Source: Mycobacterium intermedium (GTDB taxonomy: Bacteria > Actinomycetota > Actinomycetes > Mycobacteriales > Mycobacteriaceae). Taken from it: a stretch of DNA of 64,000 nt. The notes below the pieces were generated by a model that was not told the origin of the DNA, did no database searches, and saw nothing but the letters and a program-made list of their open reading frames with translations. Made by a program: the position numbers and the translations under genes. This document shows positions 47,384-55,882 of the stretch, piece after piece. The stretch is from assembly GCF_002086275.1 (NCBI RefSeq), contig NZ_MVHT01000013.1, positions 28,570-92,569 on the forward strand, read 5' to 3'. Position 1 is the stretch's first letter. Every line of letters begins with the position of its first letter.

Positions 47384-49165
47384 ATGACTGAGCAGATCCA
47401 GGCGCCGTCCCGGCCCGGCAGGACCGCCCCCGAGCGGCAACTGGGCGTGGACTACGCCAGTGAGGTCCACGGGGCCGAGGACGTCGTCGACGTCGAGACT
47501 TACGGCGGCGGGTTCGACCTGACCCGCAGGGCCACGGCGCCCAAGTTGCGGGTCGGCCGCGACAAGTGGTTCAACCTGCTGTGGCTGATCCCGATCGGTT
47601 TTGCGCTACTCGTCGCCGGTGTGGCGATCGGCAAAGGCCTGCACAACATGCCGGCGGTGCAGTCGTTCATCCAGCGGTACCCCGGGACCAATGAGCAGTC
47701 CAGCATCGCCGGACGTCCCGCCTGGATCGGTTGGACGCACTTTTTCAACCTCTTCATGATGATGTTCATCATTCGATCTGGAATTCAGATCCTGTGCGAT
47801 CACCCGCGACTGTATTTCAGCCGCAACGCCACGCCCGGTAAAGATGAGTGGCTGCGGGTGGGTCCGCCGGTCCCGGACGACCCATTGTGGACCGCGAATT
47901 CCGACACCGTCGCATTGCCACCACAATTCGGCCTACCCGGATTCCGTCATTCGATCGGACTCGCGCGGTGGTGGCACCTCGGCATCGACGTCCTGTGGTT
48001 ACTCAACGGGGCAGTCTTCTACGTCTTGTTGTTCGCCACTGGGCAATGGCGGCACCTGGTGCCGACGAGTTGGGACGTTTTCCCCAATGCCGCGTCCGTC
48101 GCGCTTCAGTACCTGTCGCTGGACTGGCCCACGGACAACGGGTGGGTGGCCTACAACGGGCTGCAGTTGCTCACTTATTTCACCACGGTTTTCATCGCCG
48201 CCCCGGCTGCGTTGATCACCGGACTCGGAATGTCGCCGGCGTTGTCGCAGCGGGTGCACTGGCTCAGCAAGCGACTCAGCATCCAGCACGCGCGCTCACT
48301 GCACTTCCTGGTGCTGGTGTACTTCCTGTTCTTCATACTCGTCCACGTCACAATGGTTTTCGCGACGGGCGCCCTGCGCAATCTCAACCACATGTTCGCC
48401 GCGCGTGACGACAACAGCTGGGTGGGATTCGCGGTTTTCACCGTCGCGATGGTGGTGGTGGCCGTTGGCTGGGTGGCGGCCACTCCATTCACGATTCGGC
48501 ATCCGCGGGTGGTGCAACGCGTGGGCTACGCGTTGGTCGGGCCCTTCCAGCGAGTGCTAGAACGCCTCAACCCCAAACCGGGCGCGTTCACCGACAAAGA
48601 CATTTCGCCCTACCACTGGCGTAACGGCCGGTTGCCGGAGACCGTCGAGTACAAGGAGCTGGAGAAGAACGACTTCAGGGACTGGCGGCTGCGTGTCTAC
48701 GGTTTGGTCGAAAACCCCACGGCATTCTCGCTCGAGGACCTTAAAGCGCTGCCCTACCACGACCAGATCACGCAGCATTTCTGCATCCAGGCCTGGTCGG
48801 GAGTCGCGAAATGGGGCGGAGTTTCGATGCAGACGATCATGGACATCGTAAAGCCGCTACCCGAGGCCAAATGGGTCGTCTTCTACTCGATGGGCGAGGG
48901 CGCCACCGGCGGCATCTACTACAACGCACACCCCATCGAGCAGATGGGCCACCACATGAGCATGCTGGCCTACAACATGAACGACCAGCCGCTCCCCTAT
49001 CTGCATGGCCGGCCGCTTCGGTTACGCAATGAGCTGCAGCATGGGTTCAAGCAGGTGAAGTGGATCAAGGGCATCGAATTCGTCGCGCACTACTCCGAGA
49101 TCGGCAGCGGTTACGGCGGATACAGCGAGGACCACAAGTTCTTCGGCCGCCACCAAACGCTCTAG
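47384..49165 (+). CDS. Cytochrome b561-type membrane domain fused to molybdopterin oxidoreductase domain
   Basis: A 593-residue fusion. The N-terminal ~390 residues hold about six hydrophobic helices with conserved His residues, matching a di-heme cytochrome b/b561 module. The C-terminal ~190 residues are a sulfite-oxidase-type molybdopterin domain: WRLRVYGLVENPTAFSLEDL, then the Mo-ligand Cys in HFCIQAWSGVAKWGGV, and PLRLRNELQHGFKQVKWI. This resembles YedY/YedZ-like pairs, but on one chain. It probably passes electrons between a periplasmic or cytosolic Mo-centre and the quinone pool; the substrate is unknown. The ATG follows GGGGCAGAGA. Confidence 0.85.
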   Translation: MTEQIQAPSRPGRTAPERQLGVDYASEVHGAEDVVDVETYGGGFDLTRRATAPKLRVGRDKWFNLLWLIPIGFALLVAGVAIGKGLHNMPAVQSFIQRYPGTNEQSSIAGRPAWIGWTHFFNLFMMMFIIRSGIQILCDHPRLYFSRNATPGKDEWLRVGPPVPDDPLWTANSDTVALPPQFGLPGFRHSIGLARWWHLGIDVLWLLNGAVFYVLLFATGQWRHLVPTSWDVFPNAASVALQYLSLDWPTDNGWVAYNGLQLLTYFTTVFIAAPAALITGLGMSPALSQRVHWLSKRLSIQHARSLHFLVLVYFLFFILVHVTMVFATGALRNLNHMFAARDDNSWVGFAVFTVAMVVVAVGWVAATPFTIRHPRVVQRVGYALVGPFQRVLERLNPKPGAFTDKDISPYHWRNGRLPETVEYKELEKNDFRDWRLRVYGLVENPTAFSLEDLKALPYHDQITQHFCIQAWSGVAKWGGVSMQTIMDIVKPLPEAKWVVFYSMGEGATGGIYYNAHPIEQMGHHMSMLAYNMNDQPLPYLHGRPLRLRNELQHGFKQVKWIKGIEFVAHYSEIGSGYGGYSEDHKFFGRHQTL

Positions 49166-49182
49166 TCCGTCACCAACGCCGG

Positions 49183-49620
49183 TTACTGCAGCGCGGCGAG
49201 ATTCTCCACCGACTCGCGCACGTCGGAGCGCAACACGCGGGCGACGAGCTTGCCGACGGGCCCACTGAGCAGACCGCCCTTCAGATCCGCGGTGAGGTGG
49301 AAGGTCGAGCCAGGGTCGTTATCGGTGACGACCATGGCCAGGTCGATGCGTACCCCGCCGCGGCCGCGGCCCTTCAACTCGATGCTGTGCGGCTCGTCGT
49401 AGTGGGTGACTTCCCAGTGGATGACGTTGCGGAAGCCCTTCACCTTGATGCATGAGGAGACACATGTTCCTTCTTCGATGGTCGACGGGACAGGGCCACG
49501 CCAGCCGCTGAAAATCGTCATCCACTCGTCGAAGCGCTGCAGGTCGGAGGCCAGCTTCCAGGCGGCCAACGGGTCTACCTCGGATGTCGTCGAAACCTCT
49601 ACCTTTGCCATGCGCTGCAT
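49183..49620 (-). CDS. SRPBCC (polyketide cyclase/START-like) family protein
   Basis: A 145-residue protein of the SRPBCC fold: strand VEVSTTSEVDPLAAWKLASD, then FDEWMTIFSGWRGP, IEEGTCVSSCIKVKGF and strands VIHWEVTHYDEPHSIELKG. Such proteins bind hydrophobic ligands or remodel aromatic polyketides. GAGGAG precedes the first ATG closely; an ATG three codons later (MAKVEVS) is an alternative start. It ends 17 bp after the convergent cytochrome b/Mo gene. Confidence 0.8.
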   Translation of the reverse strand: MQRMAKVEVSTTSEVDPLAAWKLASDLQRFDEWMTIFSGWRGPVPSTIEEGTCVSSCIKVKGFRNVIHWEVTHYDEPHSIELKGRGRGGVRIDLAMVVTDNDPGSTFHLTADLKGGLLSGPVGKLVARVLRSDVRESVENLAALQ

Positions 49621-49695
49621 TCACTCCTCGGGGCCAGCTGTTGGAGTTACATACCCGGGCCTTGCCGCGCCATAAACCGGCAGAGATCGTCAAGA

Positions 49696-50262
49696 CTAAG
49701 CAGGACCGCTGTAGCCGTCGTCGATTTTGCTCGCGATATCGATAACCATCGCCGCCTGTGATTCCGGTGCGTCAACTTCCTTCGCGACGTATTGGGCGAT
49801 AAATCGCCGGATCTCACCGTCAACCCCGGCCAAGATGCGCAATACCTCGCCGCGCAGCGACTTTGACGACACATTGACCGTGATGTCCGACGGTCGTGGT
49901 TTGGCGACATCGACGATCAGCAGCAACGGCTCGGCGGCGCGTGCTGTTGCGCGCAGTGCGATATCACCCGCTACCACGAAGTGTTGCTTGTCCAGTCGCA
50001 GGTCCAGCAGCAGGTCGATGGTCAACGGAATGTGAATGACGAAGGTGATCAGCTCACCGAGCTTTCGCGTGACCCGCGGATCGTGGACCTTCACCTTCGC
50101 GCTGACCTTGGCGATACCGCCCGGTCCCTGCGCGATCGGCTCCATCTCAAACTCGCTACCGGCGATGCCGCCGAATCCCGCGGCTACGCGATCGGGGGTG
50201 ACGGCCTGCTCGAAGAATCTGCGGCCGAACTCTTCGTAGCTGATGTAGTCGAGATTTTGCAT
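49696..50262 (-). CDS. Conserved mycobacterial protein of unknown function
   Basis: A ~188-residue protein beginning MQNLDYISYEEFGRRFFEQA. It looks like a lipid- or ligand-binding barrel: alternating strands (FEMEPIAQGPGGIAKVSAKV, FVVAGDIALRATARAAEPLL) and a C-terminal helix (EIRRFIAQYVAKEVDAPESQ). I recall similar conserved mycobacterial proteins but know no function. Two in-frame ATGs, two and six codons upstream, are possible starts. It is about 75 bp upstream of the SRPBCC gene on the same strand, so they may share a transcript. Confidence 0.7.
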   Translation of the reverse strand: MQNLDYISYEEFGRRFFEQAVTPDRVAAGFGGIAGSEFEMEPIAQGPGGIAKVSAKVKVHDPRVTRKLGELITFVIHIPLTIDLLLDLRLDKQHFVVAGDIALRATARAAEPLLLIVDVAKPRPSDITVNVSSKSLRGEVLRILAGVDGEIRRFIAQYVAKEVDAPESQAAMVIDIASKIDDGYSGPA

Positions 50263-50451
50263 AGGCATATACCGTCTCATGCCACCTGCCGATCCGGTTG
50301 CTGATCCCACCGCGTCGCTGGGATTTTGCGAATCGGTGTGACGTTCGTCATGCCCGATGGGTTTGTGAACAACACCACAAGGGGCCCCCGAAATTCGGTG
50401 TGTCGCGGTGCGGCCTGCCACGCTGGAGACCTTGGAGGTGTTTGAAGTCTG

Positions 50452-52368
50452 ATGAGCGCCCACGAAATTCTCGAGCAGCGCTCGGCCGCAGCACGACTCG
50501 GCGGGCTGTTCACCTGGTTCGGCGGCGGGCAATGGCGCGAGCTCGGCGAATCCCATGAACGTTCCACGCATGCTGTCGCCGGCGCGGTTGTGGCGCTGGG
50601 CGCCGTGCTGGCATGCCTGTTCGCGGGCTTGGCGGTGAACGACTCAGCGAGCTTGCCTGTGTGGACAGTACTGGTGGCCGGCCTGGTCTTCGGCTTGGTG
50701 GTCGGCGCGGTGATCCGCGGTACGGTCAGTGGCCCCGCTCGGGGCCCACTCAGCGTTGCGGGGCGCGCCGTCGTCGCTGTCGCGGTCGGGGTGATCGTCG
50801 GCGAGCTTGCCTCGGTGGTGATGTTCTCCGGTTCGATCGATCGACGGTTGCAGGAGCAGTCCTTACGTGCCGCCGACTCCGTACCGGCCGTCGTACAGGC
50901 AGAAACGACCCTGAGGCAGGCTCGGGATGCGCGCGCGGCGCTGGACAACACTGTCGAACAGGCTCGCGCCCAGGTAGACAAGGCGTTGATCGTCGCCCGC
51001 TGCGAATACAACCCCACGCCTGCGTGCCCGCAAACGCGGATAACCGGGATTCCCGGTCAGGGGCCGGAGACACGGTCGTCGAACGAGCTGTTGGCCGACG
51101 CTCAGCGGGAATTGGACAACGCCTTGGCGGTACGCGACCGCCAGGCCTCGGAACGAGACGCCGCGGTCGCCCGCAGCGAACAGGCCCTGGTTGCGGCACG
51201 CGATGCGGCTATCGCGCACGACGGTGGTGGCCTGGGCGCACGCTGGGTCGCCATGAATGAGCTGACCCTGGCCGGCGCGGGCGCGCTATTGCTGCGGGCG
51301 CTGACGCTGGCGTTCTTCGCTCTGCTGTATTTGTTGCCGTTGATTCTGCGGCTTTGGCGCGGTGAGACGACGCACGATCGACTCGCGGCCGCGCGTGCCG
51401 AACGTGAGCGGGCCGAGTTGGCGGCACAACGCGCCGAGCTGGAGGCGGACGCGGCGATCGCGATCAAACGGGCTGAGGTTCGCCGCGAAGCCGAAATCAT
51501 GTGGGCCGAGCACCAACTCACCCAGACCCGCCTCGCCATCGAGGCACAGGCCGAAATCGACCGCGAGCAGCAACGTCGTCGCGTTGCCGAAGCGCTCGAG
51601 GCCCCGGTGCGCGCCATGGCGGAACGTACCGTCGAGCCAGAGTTGGCGTCAGGACTCCAATCAGGGCTCCAATCAGGGCTCCAATCAGGGAGGGAAGACA
51701 TGTACTTGCCGATCGCCGCCGAAGCCGAGGCCGCCAGTCGCGCCATCGCCGAACTGCCGGCCGGAGAGCAACCACGTACCGAGCGTGTGGAGCATGCGGA
51801 GGTCGAGCCGAACCTGCCCGCGCCCGTCGAGACCGGCGGCTCGGTGGCGTCACAACACGAGGAGCGGGCGTCATTGATCCCGTCGCTTCCGGACGCCACC
51901 AAGGCCGCCGCCCGATGGATCCGTCCGTTGGTTCCGCCGTTCGTCGCACGGGCGATCGACAACACCACCGCGCCCCTGCGCAGCGCCCGTCAAGTCTTTG
52001 AAGAGGTTGAGGAGATTGCGTTTTCGCTGAAGCGCACGCGGAAGGTGACGGTCAACACCGAGAGCTCGGAGGGCGCAGGCAGCCCGAGTCCGGGCCGGCA
52101 TGCGGTTGAATCCGACACCGCCGCCCCACGGGTGGAAGCGAACCGGGTCGCCTCGTCGCGCGGGGATATCCGCGCAGACACCGGCGTCCAGAGCTACCAG
52201 GGGCTCGGCGGTGACGCGGAGTACGGGTCGTTGCACCAGGCGCCCACGCGCGACCTGGCGGGGCTTGCCGCGAGTCCGCAAGAGCGCCGGCGAGAGCTCG
52301 TGGAGCGCGAGGGGCCGCGCGAGCTGCGTGCCCCCGAAGGCCCCCGCGAGCTGCCTCCCGGCAAGTAG
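50452..52368 (+). CDS. Membrane-anchored coiled-coil protein, DUF4407-like
   Basis: A 638-residue protein. Three hydrophobic helices lie in residues ~40-135, then a long helical coiled coil (VQAETTLRQARDARAALDNT to ~residue 270), a further transmembrane pair (ALLLRALTLAFFALLYLLPL), and a second Ala/Glu/Arg-rich coiled coil to ~390. The rest is disordered and Pro/Glu-rich. This layout matches DUF4407 proteins as I remember them. Residues 402-413 are three copies of LQSG encoded by a 12-bp tandem repeat. The tail repeats EGPRELRAPEGPRELPPGK-like units. A DUF6941-like gene follows. Role unknown; it may be an envelope or stress-linked scaffold. Confidence 0.75.
   Translation: MSAHEILEQRSAAARLGGLFTWFGGGQWRELGESHERSTHAVAGAVVALGAVLACLFAGLAVNDSASLPVWTVLVAGLVFGLVVGAVIRGTVSGPARGPLSVAGRAVVAVAVGVIVGELASVVMFSGSIDRRLQEQSLRAADSVPAVVQAETTLRQARDARAALDNTVEQARAQVDKALIVARCEYNPTPACPQTRITGIPGQGPETRSSNELLADAQRELDNALAVRDRQASERDAAVARSEQALVAARDAAIAHDGGGLGARWVAMNELTLAGAGALLLRALTLAFFALLYLLPLILRLWRGETTHDRLAAARAERERAELAAQRAELEADAAIAIKRAEVRREAEIMWAEHQLTQTRLAIEAQAEIDREQQRRRVAEALEAPVRAMAERTVEPELASGLQSGLQSGLQSGREDMYLPIAAEAEAASRAIAELPAGEQPRTERVEHAEVEPNLPAPVETGGSVASQHEERASLIPSLPDATKAAARWIRPLVPPFVARAIDNTTAPLRSARQVFEEVEEIAFSLKRTRKVTVNTESSEGAGSPSPGRHAVESDTAAPRVEANRVASSRGDIRADTGVQSYQGLGGDAEYGSLHQAPTRDLAGLAASPQERRRELVEREGPRELRAPEGPRELPPGK
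51655..51690 (+). repeat. In-frame 12-bp tandem repeat, three perfect copies
   Basis: Three perfect copies of CTCCAATCAGGG within the membrane coiled-coil gene, encoding Leu-Gln-Ser-Gly three times. Being in multiples of 12 bp, copy-number change would keep the frame, so this is a possible variable-number repeat useful for strain typing. Confidence 0.9.
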
Positions 52369-52594
52369 ACAGCGGCTCGGCTGGGGTGGCTGCAGGGAGC
52401 GAAAACCGGCCGCGTGGGCGGCATGGCCGGAGCGTATTATCCAGCAGACGGGTGCACTGGCTTGGCCCGCCATTCGGGCAATTGCATACGGATTGGGAAC
52501 AGGACGGGGATCTCGTGACGCTCCTGAGAGTGGCAGTCGCGACACCGCACTTCGCGGTGTCGACCGGCGAATCAACGGCTCGGCCGGCGACCGC

Positions 52595-53035
52595 ATGAAA
52601 GTCAGCCTGTTTCTCGCGGACGCGGCGCAAGCCGATGCCGCATCGGGCAAGGTGCATGCGCTTGGCCTGGGCTGGCGCCAGTGTCAAACACCCACGCCCC
52701 CTTTTGCTTTGGTGCTGTTTCTCGATATCGACTGGGACGAAACGAATCAGCAGCACAAGTTGACGTGCCAACTGCTCACCACCGATGGCGAACCGGTGGT
52801 AGTGATGGGACCGCAAGGGCCGCAACGGATTCTGTTCGAGGCAGCGGCCGAGGCCGGCCGTCTGCCGGGGGCTATTCACGGCACTTCGGTTCGAATGCCC
52901 CTCACGCTGAATATCCCTGGCGGGATTCCACTGGATCCTGGGATTTACGAATGGCGGGTGGAGGTCGAAGGTTTCGAGCAGGCGACCGCAGTCGAGGCGT
53001 TTGTGGTACTGGGCGTGCCGCATCCGCCGGCTTGA
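52595..53035 (+). CDS. DUF6941-like small protein
   Basis: A 146-residue protein beginning MKVSLFLADAAQADAASGKV, followed by a beta-sandwich-like pattern (TPPFALVLFLDIDWDETNQQ, FEAAAEAGRLPGAIHGTSVR, MPLTLNIPGGIPLDPGIYEW). This matches small proteins of the DUF6941 type as I recall them. No function is known. The longer in-frame extension upstream is a shadow. It lies 226 bp after the membrane coiled-coil gene; that gap holds nothing recognisable. Confidence 0.7.
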   Translation: MKVSLFLADAAQADAASGKVHALGLGWRQCQTPTPPFALVLFLDIDWDETNQQHKLTCQLLTTDGEPVVVMGPQGPQRILFEAAAEAGRLPGAIHGTSVRMPLTLNIPGGIPLDPGIYEWRVEVEGFEQATAVEAFVVLGVPHPPA

Positions 53036-53104
53036 CCTGGTTTCCGCTGGCGTCGAACCCGCTGGTTGGCAGGACGGAATCGGTCGTGCCAGTTGAAAAT
53101 TCAA

Positions 53105-54319
53105 CTACCTGACCCGTAGTTCGAGGTGCTCCAGACGCCGCACCATCAGGCTGGCCAACCAGGGCCCGACATCGACCGCCTCGATCAGCTGGGTCCGCTC
53201 CAGCAGCAGCGTCAGGACGATGCGGGCCTCCAAGCGCGCCAGTGCGGCACCGATGCAGAAGTGAGCGCCTTTCCCGAAAGCGATGTGTCCCTTGCTCGCA
53301 GCCCGATCCAGTCGGAACTCATCGGGGGTCTCGAAGTGGCCGGGGTCTCGGTTGGCCGCGCCCCACAACAGCAGCAGTCGTGAGTCTGCGGGCAACTCCA
53401 CGCCACTCAGGGTGGTGTCGTTCAGCACATGCCGGTAGTGCCCCCGGAACGGGGGCTCGTAGCGCAATGTCTCCTCGATGAATACCTCGAGCAACTCCGG
53501 GTGATCACGCAGCCGTCGCTGAATGCTGGGCCGGTGAGTGAGTATCCATGCCGCGCTGCCCAACAATGACGCGGTGGATTCGCCGCCGGCGGCAAACAAC
53601 GTGATCATCATGACCTGAGCTGCCACCGGGTCCAGGACCCCGGATGCGCAAGCGTTGGCCAGTTCGCCGAGCAGATTGTCCTGCGGGTCGGTGGCGGCGC
53701 GGGCGAAGTGCTCGGCGATGTAGCCGCTGAGTTCCATGACAGCGACGCCGGCGGCGGCCAGTTGGTCCTGGCTAACCAGGCCTTCCAGCAGTTGAGTAGC
53801 CGCATACCCCCATTTCACGAGTTGTGCGGCGTCGGAGTCGGGTACGCCGATGAGGCGGGCGACGACCATCATCGGCAGGCGGTTGGCCATTCCGCCCATC
53901 CATTCGATCTGTCCGTCGCGAAGTCCTTCGGTCCACAGCCGGTCCGCCGTGGCGGCTGCGAATCGCTCGATGTCGCGAATTCGCTTGGCCGCCAGGTGAC
54001 GCACCAGCAGTTTTCGGTGTACCGCGTGGGCGGGGTCGTCGGCAGTGGCCAGGACATGTGTGGGCCCGCCAAGCGGATCCATCTCGAACGGGACCACGGT
54101 GCCCTCGGCCGTGTAGGTCATCGTCGCAGTCAGATTCGACGAGAAGTCTTCGGGACGACTGATGGCTTCGTTGACCGCATCCCAGGTACACACCGCGTAG
54201 AAGCCCGAGTCCGCGATCCGGTGGACCGGACCGGCGTCGCGCAGGCGCTCATAGAGCGGGTACGGATCCTGTATGCACTCGGCGCTGAAGAGCGCGCGGG
54301 CATCACTTGCGACTATCAC
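53105..54319 (-). CDS. cyp144: Cytochrome P450 CYP144
   Basis: A 404-residue P450 very close to M. tuberculosis CYP144A1 as I remember it. The I-helix oxygen motif is FAAGGESTASLLG, the K-helix ExxR is EETLRYEPPFRGHYR, and the heme-Cys loop is FGKGAHFCIGAALARLEAR. The start is GTG (residues VIVASDARALF). It corresponds to the shorter of the two forms described for CYP144A1, about 30 residues shorter than the annotated Mtb protein. An in-frame TGA lies 19 codons upstream with no start codon in between, so the long form cannot be made here. A divergent TetR gene follows. Confidence 0.93.
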   Translation of the reverse strand: MIVASDARALFSAECIQDPYPLYERLRDAGPVHRIADSGFYAVCTWDAVNEAISRPEDFSSNLTATMTYTAEGTVVPFEMDPLGGPTHVLATADDPAHAVHRKLLVRHLAAKRIRDIERFAAATADRLWTEGLRDGQIEWMGGMANRLPMMVVARLIGVPDSDAAQLVKWGYAATQLLEGLVSQDQLAAAGVAVMELSGYIAEHFARAATDPQDNLLGELANACASGVLDPVAAQVMMITLFAAGGESTASLLGSAAWILTHRPSIQRRLRDHPELLEVFIEETLRYEPPFRGHYRHVLNDTTLSGVELPADSRLLLLWGAANRDPGHFETPDEFRLDRAASKGHIAFGKGAHFCIGAALARLEARIVLTLLLERTQLIEAVDVGPWLASLMVRRLEHLELRVR

Positions 54320-54354
54320 TTTTCCAGGTTGATTGGCCGCAATCTCGAGGTCAA

Positions 54355-54378
54355 CGGTATCGCGTCAAGTTGATACCG
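54355..54378. promoter_or_regulatory. Inverted repeat between cyp144 and TetR, candidate operator
   Basis: Perfect 7-bp arms CGGTATC and GATACCG around a 10-bp spacer lie between the divergent cyp144 and TetR starts, 35 bp upstream of the cyp144 GTG. This is a plausible operator for the adjacent TetR-type repressor; it is inferred from symmetry and position only. Confidence 0.5.
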
Positions 54379-54442
54379 CCGCCCGGCGGGCCAACGGGTC
54401 GCCGTCTCATCCCGGAGTTCTGACCTGCGAGAATTGGGTGGA

Positions 54443-55048
54443 ATGCCGGCAATTCCGTCTCAAGCTGCGAAAAGGCCAGGAAGGACATGCCACGTGCCTG
54501 GTGCCGATTGGTTGGTCGGGGGTGATCGTCGCGCCGCGGCCGCAGAACGAATTTATGCGGCGGCCGCCAGTCTCATCGCACGCGACGGCATCAACAATCT
54601 CGATATCGACAAGCTGGCCAAAGCGGTCCACTGCTCGCGAGCAACCATCTACCGCCACGCCGGCGGCAAAGCGGACATCCGCAACGTCGTACTCGCCAGG
54701 GCAGCCGCCCGCATCGCAGACTCCGTGCGCGCAGACGTGGAAAATTTGACTGGACGCGAGCGAGTCGTCGCCGCGATTCGGTTGTCGCTCCGGCAAATCC
54801 GCGCCGACCCGTTAGGCCAAACCATCATCTCCGCGATCCGCGGCGGTACCCGCGAGGTGGCCTGGTTCGCAGAATCACCGTTGCTCGCCGACTTCGCCAC
54901 CGATCTCGCCGGGCTAGACGGTGCAGATCCGCTCGCCGCGAAATGGGTGGTACGAACTGTGCTTTCGTTGATGTACTGGCCCACCGAAGATGACGAGGTC
55001 GAACGGCGGCTCGTCGAGAACTTTGTCGCACCGGCGTTCGCGAAGTAG
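54443..55048 (+). CDS. TetR family transcriptional regulator (Rv1776c-like)
   Basis: A 201-residue regulator: the helix-turn-helix is in ARDGINNLDIDKLAKAVHCS then RATIYRHAGGKADIRNVVLA, with a C-terminal ligand domain. The ATG at MPAIPSQAAKR was chosen by homology; a GTG three codons upstream is possible. It is divergent from cyp144 with a candidate operator in between, so control of cyp144 is likely. Its stop lies 24 bp before the convergent PhlG-like gene. Confidence 0.87.
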   Translation: MPAIPSQAAKRPGRTCHVPGADWLVGGDRRAAAAERIYAAAASLIARDGINNLDIDKLAKAVHCSRATIYRHAGGKADIRNVVLARAAARIADSVRADVENLTGRERVVAAIRLSLRQIRADPLGQTIISAIRGGTREVAWFAESPLLADFATDLAGLDGADPLAAKWVVRTVLSLMYWPTEDDEVERRLVENFVAPAFAK

Positions 55049-55072
55049 AAAGCGAGTGCGGTCAGGTACGGG

Positions 55073-55882
55073 TCACTCGTCGCCGAAAGCCTCGTAGAGC
55101 TGCGGTAGGAATCCGGCGAGATGATTCATCTCCTGCGCGCAGTGCACGATCAGATTCCGACCGCTGGTCGCCGAATCGCCCAATATCCGTGCCGCGATGG
55201 GGCGCACCGCCTTTGACGCCACACCAGGTGCCTTGCGAACTGCGATATGTGAACCGCCCATCCAGAACCGGGAACGCATCTCCGACCCGTTCTTCGTCGA
55301 TCGGACGTGGTGGATGAACCATCCGACATCCACCGGGACGTCACTGGCACCCAACCGGGCACAGATCGACACGGCCTCGCCGCTGTCGGGTGGACAACCC
55401 ATCTCCTCGGGTGCAACAAATTGAATCGCCCCGTTGAGCAGCGACGAGCCGATGTACTCGCTGATCAACGACCAACGGCCAATGTAGCGTTGGGAACCCT
55501 TGCGGTCGCCGTCGTCACCATCTTTCCAAGCGGCTGAAAGGTGGGCTCGCGGATGCCAGAGCTTGTAGCGGCGGGTGTCACTGCCGTGCCAGCCGAACCA
55601 CCATGACCACATCGCCGGGGTGACGCCGGGCATGTCGGTCAGGACGGATACCTGGTAGCCGCCATCGGGCAGAACCCCGTACCCGTTTTCGGTCTGCTGG
55701 TATCCGTCGTCGGCCACGCTCGCGGCGTCCTCGAAAGCCAACAACGCCATCTCTCCTTGCGGGCCATGCTCCAGAGCCTGGACGACATGCCTTGGCAGGG
55801 GCGCCATTTCGGCATTGAAGTAGTCGGCCCACGGTGTGTTCGCGTCGTCACCGCGGTAGCCGAGGTAGAGGTCGCTGGCCAT
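55073..55882 (-). CDS. PhlG/DAPG hydrolase-like protein (Rv1775-like)
   Basis: A 269-residue protein of the 2,4-diacetylphloroglucinol hydrolase (PhlG) family. PhlG enzymes cleave a C-C bond between an aromatic ring and an acyl group using zinc. Candidate ligands are visible: His in YKLWHPRAHL, Glu in LISEYIGSSL, His in WFIHHVRS and Glu in HCAQEMNHL. The natural substrate here is unknown. Its ATG overlaps the last base of the upstream FAD-oxidase stop (TGATG), so translation is coupled. It is part of the IclR-controlled unit. Confidence 0.8.
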   Translation of the reverse strand: MASDLYLGYRGDDANTPWADYFNAEMAPLPRHVVQALEHGPQGEMALLAFEDAASVADDGYQQTENGYGVLPDGGYQVSVLTDMPGVTPAMWSWWFGWHGSDTRRYKLWHPRAHLSAAWKDGDDGDRKGSQRYIGRWSLISEYIGSSLLNGAIQFVAPEEMGCPPDSGEAVSICARLGASDVPVDVGWFIHHVRSTKNGSEMRSRFWMGGSHIAVRKAPGVASKAVRPIAARILGDSATSGRNLIVHCAQEMNHLAGFLPQLYEAFGDE

